Assembly (NCBI GenBank): GCA_035640475.1
Contig: DASQWC010000139.1
Location: forward strand, 1 to 23,671
From: DASQWC01 sp035640475
Lineage (GTDB): Bacteria > Actinomycetota > JAICYB01
Direction: 5' to 3'
DNA length: 23,671 bases
Shown: positions 1 through 7,453 of the stretch, in pieces
Position numbering within the stretch: position 1 is the stretch's first letter
How the letters are laid out: every line of letters starts with the position of its first letter
Notes under the pieces: model-generated
Database searches by the model: none
Told to the model about the DNA's origin: nothing
What the model saw: only the letters and a program-made list of their open reading frames with translations
Made by a program: the position numbers and the translations under genes

Positions 1-372
1 CCCGCCGAGAATCGCCATGGCCGCAAGCAGCGCCGGAAGCTCCCACGATGCCGATGTCTTCTTCGCATCGATCCGGCGGTCCCCAACGGCCGGGACCCGC
101 GCGGGCGTGACCTTTCCGTCGTTGAGGACGTCCGGATCGGCAACGACCGGCTCGGTGGCCGGGGTCCTGCCGGCGCCGGGGCCGCCCGGCCCCCGCACGT
201 GGCCGGAGATCGTCCCCGATCCACCGCCGACGTAGCCGACGGATCCGCCGCAACAGACGTGGAGCCCACCGTCTCGGCGGGGCTCCGAGGGCTGCTGGCC
301 CGATTGGGCGAGGGCCGGTCCCGCCGTCACGGCGAGGAGTGCTGCCGTCGCGAACAGGAGCCTTGAACGCAC
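1..372 (-). CDS. Secreted/cell-envelope hypothetical protein, 3' truncated by window edge
   Basis: The frame is open from a GTG at 372 to the window edge (124 codons), with an in-frame stop just upstream at 403-405, so GTG is the only sensible start. The first ~25 residues form a Sec signal peptide: Arg-rich start, hydrophobic LLFATAALLAV core, and a PALA-Q cleavage site near residue 22. The mature part is rich in Gly and Pro, carries a Cys-Cys pair (HVCCGGS) and has no domain I recognise. At the truncated end a hydrophobic stretch (WELPALLAAMAILGG) may begin a C-terminal membrane anchor, as in wall-exposed actinobacterial proteins. It is divergent from katG, with 105 nt between the starts. 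Its function is unknown. Confidence 0.6.
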   Translation of the reverse strand, partial: MRSRLLFATAALLAVTAGPALAQSGQQPSEPRRDGGLHVCCGGSVGYVGGGSGTISGHVRGPGGPGAGRTPATEPVVADPDVLNDGKVTPARVPAVGDRRIDAKKTSASWELPALLAAMAILGG

Positions 373-477
373 GAGACCGTGTATGCCCGGAAAACCCGCA
401 GCTCAATCCCATCACTCGTCGGCTTGTGGGCACGGAGGGAGCGGTCGAGAATGTCGGCATAAAGAGAGGAGAACCAC

Positions 478-2667
478 GTGTCCGATCGCGGTAGCGAGAG
501 CGAAAACCCGGTCATCCCATCGCCGACGCCTAAGGCCAAACGTCCGATGTCGAACCAGGACTGGTGGCCCAATCAGCTGAATCTTCAGTTGCTCCACCAG
601 CACTCGCCCAGAGGCAATCCGATGGGGGAGGAGTTCAATTACGCGGATGAGCTCGCGACCGTCGATCTCGACGCGCTGAAGCAGGACATCGTCGAGGTCA
701 TGACAACGTCACAGGACTGGTGGCCGGCGGACTACGGCCATTACGGGCCTCTCTTCATTCGGATGACCTGGCACGCCGCCGGCACCTACCGGATCGCCGA
801 CGGCCGTGGCGGCGGCGGCAGCGGAGACCAGCGCTTCGCGCCACTCAACAGCTGGCCGGACAACGGGAACCTCGACAAGGCGCGGCGGTTGCTCTGGCCC
901 GTCAAGCAGAAGTACGGCCGCAAGGTGTCCTGGGCGGATCTCATCGTCTTCGCCGGCAACGTCGCAATGGAATCGATGGGGTTCAAGACCTTCGGATTCG
1001 GTTTTGGGCGTGAGGACGTCTGGGAGCCGGACGAGGTCATCTGGGGCCCGGAAGGCGCGTGGCTCGGAGACGAGCGCCACGGCGCCGGCGGCGAGATCGA
1101 GGGACCGTTCGGTGCCGATCACATGGGCCTGATCTACGTGAATCCGGAGGGGCCGAACGGCAATCCCGACCCGCTTGCGGCGGCGAGCTTCATCCGCCAG
1201 ACCTTCAGCCGCATGGCAATGAACGATGAGGAGACGGTCGCGCTGATTGCCGGCGGCCATACGTTCGGCAAGGCCCACGGCGCCGGGGATCCGGAGCTTG
1301 TCGGGCCGGAGCCCGAGGGCGCATCCATCGAGGAGCAGGGCTTCGGATGGACGAACCGCATGGGCTCGGGCAAAGGCGTCGACACGATCACGAGCGGGTT
1401 GGAAGGCGCATGGACCAACGAACCGACGAAATGGGACAACGGCTTTCTCGACAATCTCTTCAACTACGACTACGAGCTGACGACGAGTCCCGCCGGCGCG
1501 AAGCAGTGGACTGCGGTCAATGGAGAGGCGCAAAACACCGTGCCGGACGCACACGATCCGTCAAAGCGTCACGCGCCGATGATGCTGACGACCGACCTGG
1601 CTTTGAAGCTCGACCCGATCTATGGACCCATCGCGAAGCGCTTCCACGAGAACCCGGACCAGCTCGCAGATGCCTTCGCCAAGGCGTGGTACAAGCTGCT
1701 GCACCGCGACATGGGTCCCGCCTCGCGGTATCTCGGTCCCTGGGTGCCGGAACCGCAGCTCTGGCAGGATCCCGTGCCGCCGGTCGATCACGAGCTGATC
1801 GACCGCAAGGACATTACCGCGCTCAAACGGGCGATCCTCAAGACGAAGTTGAGCGTTCCTCAGCTCGTGTCAACGGCATGGGCATCGGCGGCGAGCTTCC
1901 GCGACACCGACAAGCGCGGCGGAGCCAACGGTGCTCGGATCCGCCTCGAACCGCAGAAAGACTGGGAGTCCAACAGGGGTGCGGCCGAGGTGATCGAGAA
2001 GCTCGAGCAGGTCCAGCGGGAATTCAACAACTCGCAATCGAACGGGAAGAAGGTTTCGCTGGCAGACCTCATCGTGCTCGGTGGATGTGCGGCCGTCGAG
2101 CAAGCCGCGAAGAAGGCCGGACAGAAAGCGAAGGTCCCATTCGCGCCCGGACGCACCGATGCAGTGCAGGAGCAGACCGATGTCGAGTCTTTCGCCGTGC
2201 TCGAGCCGCGTGCGGACGGCTTCCGCAATTACCTTCGGCCCGGCGAGAAGCTCGCACCCGAGACGTTGCTGCTCGAGCGCGCCACCATGCTTTCGTTGAG
2301 TGCTCCCGAGATGACGGTGCTGATCGGCGGCATGCGCGCCCTGAATGCAAACGTCGGAGGATCAGCGCACGGTGTTTTCACCGACGCGCCGGGCACGCTC
2401 ACGAACGACTTCTTCGTGAACCTGCTCGACATGGGCACAGAGTGGACGACGTCATCCTCGGAAGAGAACGTCTACGAGGGCCGCGATCGAGCTACGGGCG
2501 ACGCCAAGTGGACGGCCTCCGCCGTCGACCTCGTGTTTGGCTCCCACTCGCAGCTTCGAGCCATCTCGGAGGTCTACGCCTGCGACGATTCGCGCGAAAA
2601 GTTCGTGAGCGACTTCATCGCGGCCTGGGACAAGGTCATGAACCTGGATCGATTCGATCTTCGCTGA
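478..2667 (+). CDS. katG: Catalase-peroxidase KatG
   Basis: Bifunctional haem catalase-peroxidase of 729 aa, the usual family length, detoxifying H2O2 in the cytoplasm. The start is a GTG preceded by AGGAG at 467-471 with 6-nt spacing. The N-terminal catalytic half holds the distal triad R95-W98-H99 (FIRMTWHAAGTYR), the proximal haem ligand H261 (GGHTFGKAHGAG) and the partners of the Met-Tyr-Trp adduct needed for catalase activity: W98, Y220 (GLIYVNPEG) and M246 (SRMAMND). The residue matching M. tuberculosis S315, the isoniazid-resistance position, is Ser306. The C-terminal half (about residues 420-729) is the duplicated non-haem domain and ends in the conserved MNLDRFD-type tail. No furA or oxyR lies next to it in the window, so its regulator is elsewhere. 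The identification is firm. Confidence 0.98.
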   Translation: MSDRGSESENPVIPSPTPKAKRPMSNQDWWPNQLNLQLLHQHSPRGNPMGEEFNYADELATVDLDALKQDIVEVMTTSQDWWPADYGHYGPLFIRMTWHAAGTYRIADGRGGGGSGDQRFAPLNSWPDNGNLDKARRLLWPVKQKYGRKVSWADLIVFAGNVAMESMGFKTFGFGFGREDVWEPDEVIWGPEGAWLGDERHGAGGEIEGPFGADHMGLIYVNPEGPNGNPDPLAAASFIRQTFSRMAMNDEETVALIAGGHTFGKAHGAGDPELVGPEPEGASIEEQGFGWTNRMGSGKGVDTITSGLEGAWTNEPTKWDNGFLDNLFNYDYELTTSPAGAKQWTAVNGEAQNTVPDAHDPSKRHAPMMLTTDLALKLDPIYGPIAKRFHENPDQLADAFAKAWYKLLHRDMGPASRYLGPWVPEPQLWQDPVPPVDHELIDRKDITALKRAILKTKLSVPQLVSTAWASAASFRDTDKRGGANGARIRLEPQKDWESNRGAAEVIEKLEQVQREFNNSQSNGKKVSLADLIVLGGCAAVEQAAKKAGQKAKVPFAPGRTDAVQEQTDVESFAVLEPRADGFRNYLRPGEKLAPETLLLERATMLSLSAPEMTVLIGGMRALNANVGGSAHGVFTDAPGTLTNDFFVNLLDMGTEWTTSSSEENVYEGRDRATGDAKWTASAVDLVFGSHSQLRAISEVYACDDSREKFVSDFIAAWDKVMNLDRFDLR

Positions 2668-2676
2668 GCTTGCGCT

Positions 2677-2697
2677 ACCTATCGATTATCGATAGGT
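2677..2697. promoter_or_regulatory. Perfect 21-bp palindrome, likely operator of the DUF2975-Xre operon
   Basis: The sequence reads ACCTATCGAT-T-ATCGATAGGT: ten-base arms around a single centre base. It ends 7 nt before the ATG at 2705. The same bases contain TAGGTT (2693-2698), a TANNNT -10 element 6 nt from the ATG, the spacing of a leaderless promoter. A dimeric repressor bound here would block that promoter. The obvious candidate is the Xre protein encoded two genes downstream, acting on its own operon; a different regulator is possible. Confidence 0.6.
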
Positions 2698-2704
2698 TGG
2701 GTTC

Positions 2705-3202
2705 ATGAGAAGGCGGACTGTACTCACGTTGCGTGCCGTGCTTGTAATGCTGCTTGCCGGATCGCTGTTCGTGCAGGCGGTGATGGTGCCGCTGATGGCG
2801 ATCGATGTCGGGGAGGTCGACGCCGCCCTCTCGTATCAGCCGATTGCATTTCTTGTGATCGCCATTCTCGGGATCGTGACGAGCCAAGTCGTGCTGGTCT
2901 GCGTGTGGCGACTCCTGACGATGGTGAGGCGCGGAACTCTCTTCTCGCACGCGGCCTTCCGATTTGTGCACGTGATCATCGGCGCCTTCGTCGCGGCCGC
3001 CGTCGCGATGTTCGCGCTCGCCGTGGTCTTCGCGCCGGGAGAAGCGGTTGCGCCGGGCGTCGTGCTCATGATGTGCGGAGCCGTCGTGGCCCTGCTGGGA
3101 GTAGCGCTCATCGTGTTCATGCTGCGGATGTTGCTCGCGCAGGCCGTCGCCCGCGACATCGAAGCCACGCACATGCAGGCCGAGCTGGACGCGGTGATCT
3201 GA
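2705..3202 (+). CDS. DUF2975 family four-helix membrane protein
   Basis: A 165-aa inner-membrane protein with four predicted transmembrane helices at about residues 5-33, 46-71, 87-110 and 118-143. The RGTLFS-like loop between helices 2 and 3 is typical of DUF2975. This family is regularly encoded directly upstream of a short YozG-type Xre regulator, as here: its TGA overlaps the next ATG by one base (TGATG). No catalytic motif is visible. The pairing suggests a membrane partner that senses or modulates the regulator, but the function is not established. There is no clear Shine-Dalgarno; the ATG lies 6 nt after a TANNNT element, pointing to a leaderless transcript. Confidence 0.8.
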   Translation: MRRRTVLTLRAVLVMLLAGSLFVQAVMVPLMAIDVGEVDAALSYQPIAFLVIAILGIVTSQVVLVCVWRLLTMVRRGTLFSHAAFRFVHVIIGAFVAAAVAMFALAVVFAPGEAVAPGVVLMMCGAVVALLGVALIVFMLRMLLAQAVARDIEATHMQAELDAVI

Positions 3203-3435
3203 TGCCGATCGTCGTCGACATCGACGTGATGTTGGCGAAGCGGAAGATGTCCGTCGGTGAGCTCGCAGAGCGTGTCGGGATCACGCCCGCCAACCTGGCG
3301 GTGCTCAAGAACGGGCGGGCGAAGGCGGTCCGATTCACGACGCTCGCAGCACTCTGTCGGGCGCTCGAGTGCCAGCCGGGAGATCTGCTGCGGTGGGCCG
3401 ACACGAAGCTCAGTCGGGCCGCTCGAAAGCTGTGA
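3202..3435 (+). CDS. Small Xre-family (YozG-like) transcriptional regulator
   Basis: A 77-aa protein that is almost entirely one Cro/CI helix-turn-helix domain. Helices 2-3 lie in the segment SVGELAERVGITPANLAVLKNG, and the second half (TLAALCRALECQPGDLLRW) is the classic COG3655 ending, which explains the identification. The start ATG overlaps the DUF2975 stop by one base, so translation is likely coupled. Its stop shares four bases with the GTG start of the DinB-like gene. The probable target is the palindrome at 2677-2697, which would make the operon autoregulated. That link is inferred from position only. Confidence 0.88.
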   Translation: MPIVVDIDVMLAKRKMSVGELAERVGITPANLAVLKNGRAKAVRFTTLAALCRALECQPGDLLRWADTKLSRAARKL

Positions 3436-3920
3436 GGCCTGTGCGTTCTGTGACCGCGCGCACGCAAGCCGTCCTGAAAGCACTTGGAGATACCCCGCGT
3501 CGGCTGACGGAGATCACGCGCGGTTCACCCGTCGACGCGCTGACGAGGCGGCCGTCGGCCGGAGAGTGGTCGGCCGCGGAGATCGTCAATCACCTGCGCG
3601 CGAACGCCGGTGTCTGGGGCTCGACGATCGCCCGCATGCTTGCCGAGGACGACCCCACGATCCGCTACGTTTCGCCGCGCGGCATCATGAAGAAGCCCGA
3701 GTACCAGTGCGGGTTTGCCGAGGCGCTTGCGCGCTTCTCAGCCGACCGCAAAAACTTGCTTGCGACGCTCAAGCCGTTGCCCGGCTCGGGCTGGTCCCGA
3801 TCGGCGACGTTCACAGGCGTCAGTGCCAAGCGGAGCCGTGCCACCGTCCTCGATTACGCCGAGAACATCGCGTCCCACGAAGCGCTGCACATCGTGCAGG
3901 TCGAAGCGCTCTTCGGATAG
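3432..3920 (+). CDS. DinB-like (DinB/YfiT superfamily) protein
   Basis: A 162-aa four-helix-bundle protein of the DinB/YfiT superfamily, whose members often bind a divalent metal through three histidines and include thiol-dependent transferases. Visible marks are the conserved GEWSAAEIVNHL segment with His54 and the C-terminal pair His149/His153 (SHEALHIVQVE), giving a complete three-His set. I chose GTG 3432 because it makes a GTGA overlap with the preceding gene; GTG codons at 3441 and 3450 are alternatives. It is the third gene of the DUF2975-Xre operon, so it may be the effector controlled by that module. The substrate is unknown, possibly a small electrophile conjugated to a low-molecular-weight thiol. 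Confidence 0.8.
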   Translation: MRPVRSVTARTQAVLKALGDTPRRLTEITRGSPVDALTRRPSAGEWSAAEIVNHLRANAGVWGSTIARMLAEDDPTIRYVSPRGIMKKPEYQCGFAEALARFSADRKNLLATLKPLPGSGWSRSATFTGVSAKRSRATVLDYAENIASHEALHIVQVEALFG

Positions 3921-3942
3921 CTCGTCGACCCTGCGGACTCTG

Positions 3943-4015
3943 TGGGCGTGGCAGGAATCGAACCTGCGACCCCCTGGTTGTGATCCAGGTGCGCTAGCCG
4001 CTGCGCCACACGCCC
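3943..4015 (-). tRNA. tRNA-Val (anticodon CAC)
   Basis: On the minus strand the seven-base acceptor arms GGGCGTG and CACGCCC pair perfectly. The anticodon stem CCTGG/CCAGG encloses the loop ATCACAA, placing CAC at positions 34-36, which reads GUG valine codons. The T arm is GCAGG-TTCGATT-CCTGC. The discriminator base is A and CCA is not encoded. It starts 12 nt downstream of the kinase stop on the same strand. A TAGACT -10-like element (4025-4030) overlaps that stop codon and could be its own promoter. Confidence 0.95.
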
Positions 4016-4027
4016 GGCGCGCCGAGT

Positions 4028-4654
4028 CTACCCGGCTCCCATTTCGATGAGGACGTCGGCCGACTCCCGTGCGGCGCGAACCCAACGGCGCATCCCCGGC
4101 TCCAGGACTTCGTCCCAGAACGCATGCATCTCGTCGTCCGAGAAGCCTCCGCCGCGTTTGCGGAGGGATTGTTCTCGCCCGAACCGGCGTGCCCGTGCGA
4201 TCTCGTCCGGCACGTCGAGGTAGACGAGCAGATCCAGGCGATCGAGGACTGCGCCGTAGCCGTCCTCGCGGTGCCCGAGGACCCAGCCCTCGACCAATAC
4301 CAGGCGAGGTGTCTCCGACACGACGACCGGCTCGATGCGGTCGTCGATCTCCGCGGAGAACCGCGGAAGTTTGACCGGCCGGTCTCCGCTACGAAGTCGA
4401 TCGAGCACGTCGAGCAGGGCGGGAAGATCGTATGACCCGGGAGGTCCGCGCCACGGCAAGCCGCGCGCAGCTCGATCCTCGCGCGACAAGTAGAAGTCGT
4501 CGAGGGAAAGGACCAGCATCTGCTCGAGCCGATCCGCAACTCGGTGCGCCAGTGTTGACTTGCCGGCTCCCGGCGGCCCGGCCAGCCCGACGAACCGCGC
4601 GTTGGTTCGCTCGATCGCCTCGACCAACGCATCGACTGCGTCCCGCGGCGTCAT
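4028..4654 (-). CDS. P-loop kinase of the glycerate kinase (GLYK) / uridine kinase superfamily
   Basis: A 208-aa soluble phosphotransferase. Walker A is GPPGAGKST at residues 26-34. A DDFY motif (52-55) supplies the catalytic Asp. RGPPGSYDL (69-77) and the Walker-B-like EGWVLG (122-127) resemble plant D-glycerate 3-kinase and yeast Tda10 more than true uridine kinase or pantothenate kinase. The length matches this small group. The substrate cannot be told from sequence; D-glycerate or another small hydroxy metabolite is plausible. There is no Shine-Dalgarno. TATCTT lies 6 nt before the ATG, so the mRNA is probably leaderless. The gene is divergent from the hydrolase at 4672, with only 17 nt between start codons, and lies just upstream of tRNA-Val. 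Confidence 0.85.
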   Translation of the reverse strand: MTPRDAVDALVEAIERTNARFVGLAGPPGAGKSTLAHRVADRLEQMLVLSLDDFYLSREDRAARGLPWRGPPGSYDLPALLDVLDRLRSGDRPVKLPRFSAEIDDRIEPVVVSETPRLVLVEGWVLGHREDGYGAVLDRLDLLVYLDVPDEIARARRFGREQSLRKRGGGFSDDEMHAFWDEVLEPGMRRWVRAARESADVLIEMGAG

Positions 4655-4671
4655 TTGTGCAAGATAAGTGC

Positions 4672-5451
4672 ATGGACTGGATCGGCGATCCTCAAGTCAG
4701 CCGTGGTGTGAACGAACGCCGTTTCGATCTGGACGTCGACGGTGAGGTCGTCCCGGGAATCCTCTGGACACCCGAGAACGCGACCGGCACACGTCCGCTC
4801 GTGCTCATCGGCCACGGCGGCAGCCAGCACAAGCGCGCACCCAACGTTCTCGCGCTCGCGCGCCGGCTCGTGCGTCACCTCGGCTACGCAGCGGCCGCGA
4901 TCGACGGTCCGATGCACGGCGACCGAGTCGAGGGCGGCAACGACCTCACGCTCGACGTCGTCCGGCGGCGCATGAACGAGGACCCAGAGCACGTGCAACG
5001 ACGATTCCGCGCTGCGCGAAACGAGTGGAGTCAGACGCTGACCGCACTGAAGCAGGTCGACGGCGTCGGCGACGGCCCAACGGGCTACTGGGGTCTGTCA
5101 ATGGGCACCGTTATCGGACTTCCGTTCGTCGCGGGGGAGCCTCGTATCGACGCCGCCGTGCTCGGCCTCATGGGCATTCCGATCGACGCCAAAGGCGAGT
5201 CCGCACGGGCGATCACGATTCCGCTGCTGTTCCTCGTCCAGTGGGACGACGAACTGGTCAAGCGCACAGACGCGCTCGCGCTGTTCGACACGCTGGGCTC
5301 CCAAGAGAAGACGATGCACGTGAACCCGGGAGTGCACGTCGCGGTGCCGCCGGAAGAGATCGCGGCGTCAGAGCGCTTCTTCGCGAAGCACCTCGGGGCA
5401 CCCGGGGTGCGGGGTGTCCCCGCCGAAGAGGTGCCTGCAGCTACAAGCTGA
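4672..5451 (+). CDS. Alpha/beta hydrolase (dienelactone hydrolase-like)
   Basis: A 259-aa cytoplasmic serine hydrolase; no signal peptide is visible. The fold is marked by the oxyanion-side HGG (residues 48-50), the AIDGPMHGDR segment, the nucleophile elbow G-L-S143-M-G, the acid in the QWDDELV strand and a His near VNPGVHVAVP. It is closest in style to acyl-peptide or dienelactone hydrolase-like esterases; the substrate is unknown. The start is ATG 4672; the frame is open far upstream, but that part is antisense to the kinase and is discarded. There is no good Shine-Dalgarno. Its last 11 nt overlap the convergent phosphoesterase gene. Confidence 0.85.
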   Translation: MDWIGDPQVSRGVNERRFDLDVDGEVVPGILWTPENATGTRPLVLIGHGGSQHKRAPNVLALARRLVRHLGYAAAAIDGPMHGDRVEGGNDLTLDVVRRRMNEDPEHVQRRFRAARNEWSQTLTALKQVDGVGDGPTGYWGLSMGTVIGLPFVAGEPRIDAAVLGLMGIPIDAKGESARAITIPLLFLVQWDDELVKRTDALALFDTLGSQEKTMHVNPGVHVAVPPEEIAASERFFAKHLGAPGVRGVPAEEVPAATS

Positions 5452-6730
5452 ACGTGTAGTTCAGATTTGCCAGGGGGCCGAGCATGAAACCGTTCATGAG
5501 CGGCGGCATTCCCTTGGCGCTGTTCCACACGAGATCGCGGTTGGAGATCTGCTTCACGGCGATCTGAACGCCGTCGTCGCTCACACCGCCGACGGCGAAC
5601 GTGTGCGGCCAATCCTTGATCGACGGGATCTCGAGCTGTTTGACACCCCGCACGCCGACATCGAGCACCGCCGAACGGTGTGTGTGCCCCGCAACGAGCC
5701 CGATCAGGTTGTGAGATCCCAGCACGTCCAGCTCTTCGGAGGCGTCCTCCTCACGAAGCGCGAAGCGCACCGGGGGGAATCCGGGGAATGGATGGAGCTC
5801 ATGGTGCTGGACGAGCAGCACGGGGCGGGAGGGATCCAGGCGCGCCGCGAGCGCCTCTGCCTGCCCGGGACTGAGGGCGCCGGAGTCGACACCGGCCGCG
5901 ATGCCTTCTCCCATGCGTCCACGTGCGATGTCCCAGTCGGGGAAGGGCGATGCCGTCGGGTCCGTGGAATCGACGAGTGCGATCTGGAGGCCGTCGAACT
6001 CGACGACATGATCTCGGGGCTCGGACCCGAAGACCTCGGCGTAGAAGCGCGTACCCGTCGGCTCCCGCGTCGAGCGCTGAACGGCGTCGTGGTTCCCCAT
6101 CACGACGAAGTAGGGGCATGCGAGCTCGTCGAAGATTGCCTTCGCCGCCCGGAACTGCTCGAGCTCGCCGTCGTCGGTGATGTCGCCGGGGATGAGCACG
6201 AACTCAGGCGCGAGCTCGTTGATATCGGCCACTGCCGCACGAGCGTAGTCCTCACGTCCGGAACCGATGTGGATGTCTGTGAAGATCACAAAGCGCCGCG
6301 CGTCCGGCAGCTTTTGCTCGGGAAGGAACGCCTCCTCCTCGTTCATGAAGCGCACGTCGAGGTCCACGCGCGTGTGCTCAACGCCGAGCGACCGGAAGTC
6401 GTCGAAGTCGCCACCGAGATACGGTCCGGCGTAAGCGTTGGCCCATTTGCCGAAGTTGTGCAGGACGGCCGCACCCAGCGGAACGTCTGCCGGCGCCGCC
6501 CCGCAGAATCCGGCGAACCATGCCGTGTGAGGCTCGACGACCTCCTCCGGCACCCGGAAGTCCCGATCGGACAGAAGGCGTGCGAGGCGATCGGCGCGCT
6601 TGTTCGTGCGCTCGGCGTCCCGGTCGAAATCTCCAGACCACTGCTGCTGCAGGTTCGCCCGCGCCCGCTCGATCACGTAGCAGGACTGCAGCGACGCCCG
6701 GAGCAGGTCTGCCCGCGCCTCGGTATCCAC
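5441..6730 (-). CDS. Calcineurin-like metallophosphoesterase with helical N-terminal domain
   Basis: A 429-aa protein. Residues ~147-390 carry the full dimetal phosphoesterase signature: D152-x-H154 (FTDIHIG), GDITDDG (182-188), GNHD (212-215), a QHHE motif (309-311) and GHTHRS (348-353). The first ~120 residues form a separate charged, mainly helical domain with Trp and His residues that I do not recognise; it may confer substrate or partner binding. No signal peptide is visible, so the enzyme is probably cytoplasmic, acting on a phosphodiester such as a cyclic nucleotide or phospholipid headgroup. The GTG start at 6730 lies 6 nt after TAGGCT, consistent with leaderless transcription. It overlaps the convergent hydrolase by 11 nt. 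A second, smaller calcineurin-type enzyme lies at 22413-23204. Confidence 0.88.
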   Translation of the reverse strand: MDTEARADLLRASLQSCYVIERARANLQQQWSGDFDRDAERTNKRADRLARLLSDRDFRVPEEVVEPHTAWFAGFCGAAPADVPLGAAVLHNFGKWANAYAGPYLGGDFDDFRSLGVEHTRVDLDVRFMNEEEAFLPEQKLPDARRFVIFTDIHIGSGREDYARAAVADINELAPEFVLIPGDITDDGELEQFRAAKAIFDELACPYFVVMGNHDAVQRSTREPTGTRFYAEVFGSEPRDHVVEFDGLQIALVDSTDPTASPFPDWDIARGRMGEGIAAGVDSGALSPGQAEALAARLDPSRPVLLVQHHELHPFPGFPPVRFALREEDASEELDVLGSHNLIGLVAGHTHRSAVLDVGVRGVKQLEIPSIKDWPHTFAVGGVSDDGVQIAVKQISNRDLVWNSAKGMPPLMNGFMLGPLANLNYTFSL

Positions 6731-6765
6731 GTGGTCAGCCTAGGGGCCGCGATACGATGCGCGCC

Positions 6766-6987
6766 ATGTGCAGAAGCATCAAGCGGTTGCGAGAAGGGAC
6801 GCAGGCGGCCGGCGAAGCGGAGGTCCGTGAGGCCGCTCGGCAGTTCGTCCGGAAGATCAGCGGTTTTGGGTCGCCCTCACCGGCCAACCAAGAGGTGTTC
6901 GACCGTGCGATCGACGAGATCACGCAGAGCTCGACCAAGCTGCTGGGCGCGCTCGTCATCGGCGGCAAGGCAATGACCGCGCAATAG
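6766..6987 (+). CDS. DUF2277 family protein
   Basis: A 73-aa protein that begins M-C-R-S-I-K and contains AARQFVRKISGFGSPSPANQ, the hallmark of DUF2277, a small family common in actinobacteria and proteobacteria with no known activity. I chose ATG 6766 because the family starts exactly at MCR; ATG 6757 would add three residues. TACGAT (6753-6758) lies 7 nt upstream, consistent with a leaderless start. It is divergent from the phosphoesterase, with 35 nt between starts. The C-terminus is slightly shorter than many homologues, which continue into a charged tail. Confidence 0.85.
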   Translation: MCRSIKRLREGTQAAGEAEVREAARQFVRKISGFGSPSPANQEVFDRAIDEITQSSTKLLGALVIGGKAMTAQ

Positions 6988-7012
6988 GTTCGACCGTGTG
7001 GAACTTGGGTAC
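6988..7012 (+). promoter_or_regulatory. Possible general-stress (sigma-B/F type) promoter
   Basis: GTTC (6988-6991), 15 nt, then GGGTAC (7007-7012) approximates the GTTT-N14-16-GGGTA pattern of actinobacterial/bacillar SigB-SigF promoters. It would give a leader of about 40 nt containing the AGGAGGT at 7036-7042. The downstream gene is an RsbW-like ATPase, a family linked to those sigma factors, which makes the match more interesting. A single near-consensus site is weak evidence. Confidence 0.3.
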
Positions 7013-7057
7013 AAGCCGCATTGATTACTTGCGTCGAGGAGGTAAGGCTAGGGGCCG

Positions 7058-7453
7058 ATGTTGGTAGCGGAACGCAGTCACGAGTTCAGACTGTCGGTCC
7101 CAGCAGAGCCCTTGTCTCTCGGCATCGTGAGGCGAGCCGTTCAGGGGCTGGAGGACTCGTGCGGTGAGGAGGTCACTGGCCGCTTGGCGGTGATCTACTC
7201 CGAGCTGGTCACGAACGCGATTCGCCATTCGGGCATCCGCCCGACCGACAGGCTCGAGATCACGATCGAGGTAGCCGGGCAGCGCGTCCACGGCGCTGTA
7301 ACCGATGCCGGACGCGGGTTCGATCCCGACAAGGTTGAGCCCAAGCCGCCTGAGGAAGGCGGGTTCGGTCTGCGCATCGTCGACGGCATGGCGACACGCT
7401 GGGGCGTCAACCGAAACGAGCTGGGCCGGACCGAGGTCTGGTTCGACCTCTAG
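7058..7453 (+). CDS. RsbW-like ATP-binding (HATPase_c_2) regulatory protein
   Basis: A 131-aa stand-alone GHKL ATPase of the anti-sigma/serine-kinase type. The N box is SELVTNAIRHSG (48-59, with E49 and N53), G1 is DAGRGFD (83-89) and G2 is GGFGLRIVD (101-109). There is no sensor or histidine-phosphotransfer domain. Such proteins bind a sigma factor or phosphorylate an anti-anti-sigma factor; no partner gene (STAS protein, sigma factor or PP2C phosphatase) is adjacent, so its partner is encoded elsewhere. A strong AGGAGGT lies at 7036-7042 but 15 nt from ATG 7058, so the exact start is slightly uncertain. Its stop codon shares CTAG with the convergent lipoprotein gene. Confidence 0.87.
   Translation: MLVAERSHEFRLSVPAEPLSLGIVRRAVQGLEDSCGEEVTGRLAVIYSELVTNAIRHSGIRPTDRLEITIEVAGQRVHGAVTDAGRGFDPDKVEPKPPEEGGFGLRIVDGMATRWGVNRNELGRTEVWFDL

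Noticed and set aside
709..1554. Long minus-strand frame inside katG (281 codons)
   Set aside because: Antisense shadow of a GC-rich gene; low-complexity Arg/Ala-rich product, while the sense strand is unambiguous KatG.
1347..2708. Long plus frame overlapping katG (453 codons)
   Set aside because: Out-of-frame shadow of katG with an Arg-rich product and no family features.
3433..3435. TGA of the Xre gene as another possible Sec codon
   Set aside because: It is an ordinary GTGA stop/start overlap; the Xre domain is complete and no Sec-like motif follows.
5414..6976. Plus-strand 520-codon frame opposite the phosphoesterase
   Set aside because: Shadow frame; the minus strand carries the complete phosphoesterase motif set.
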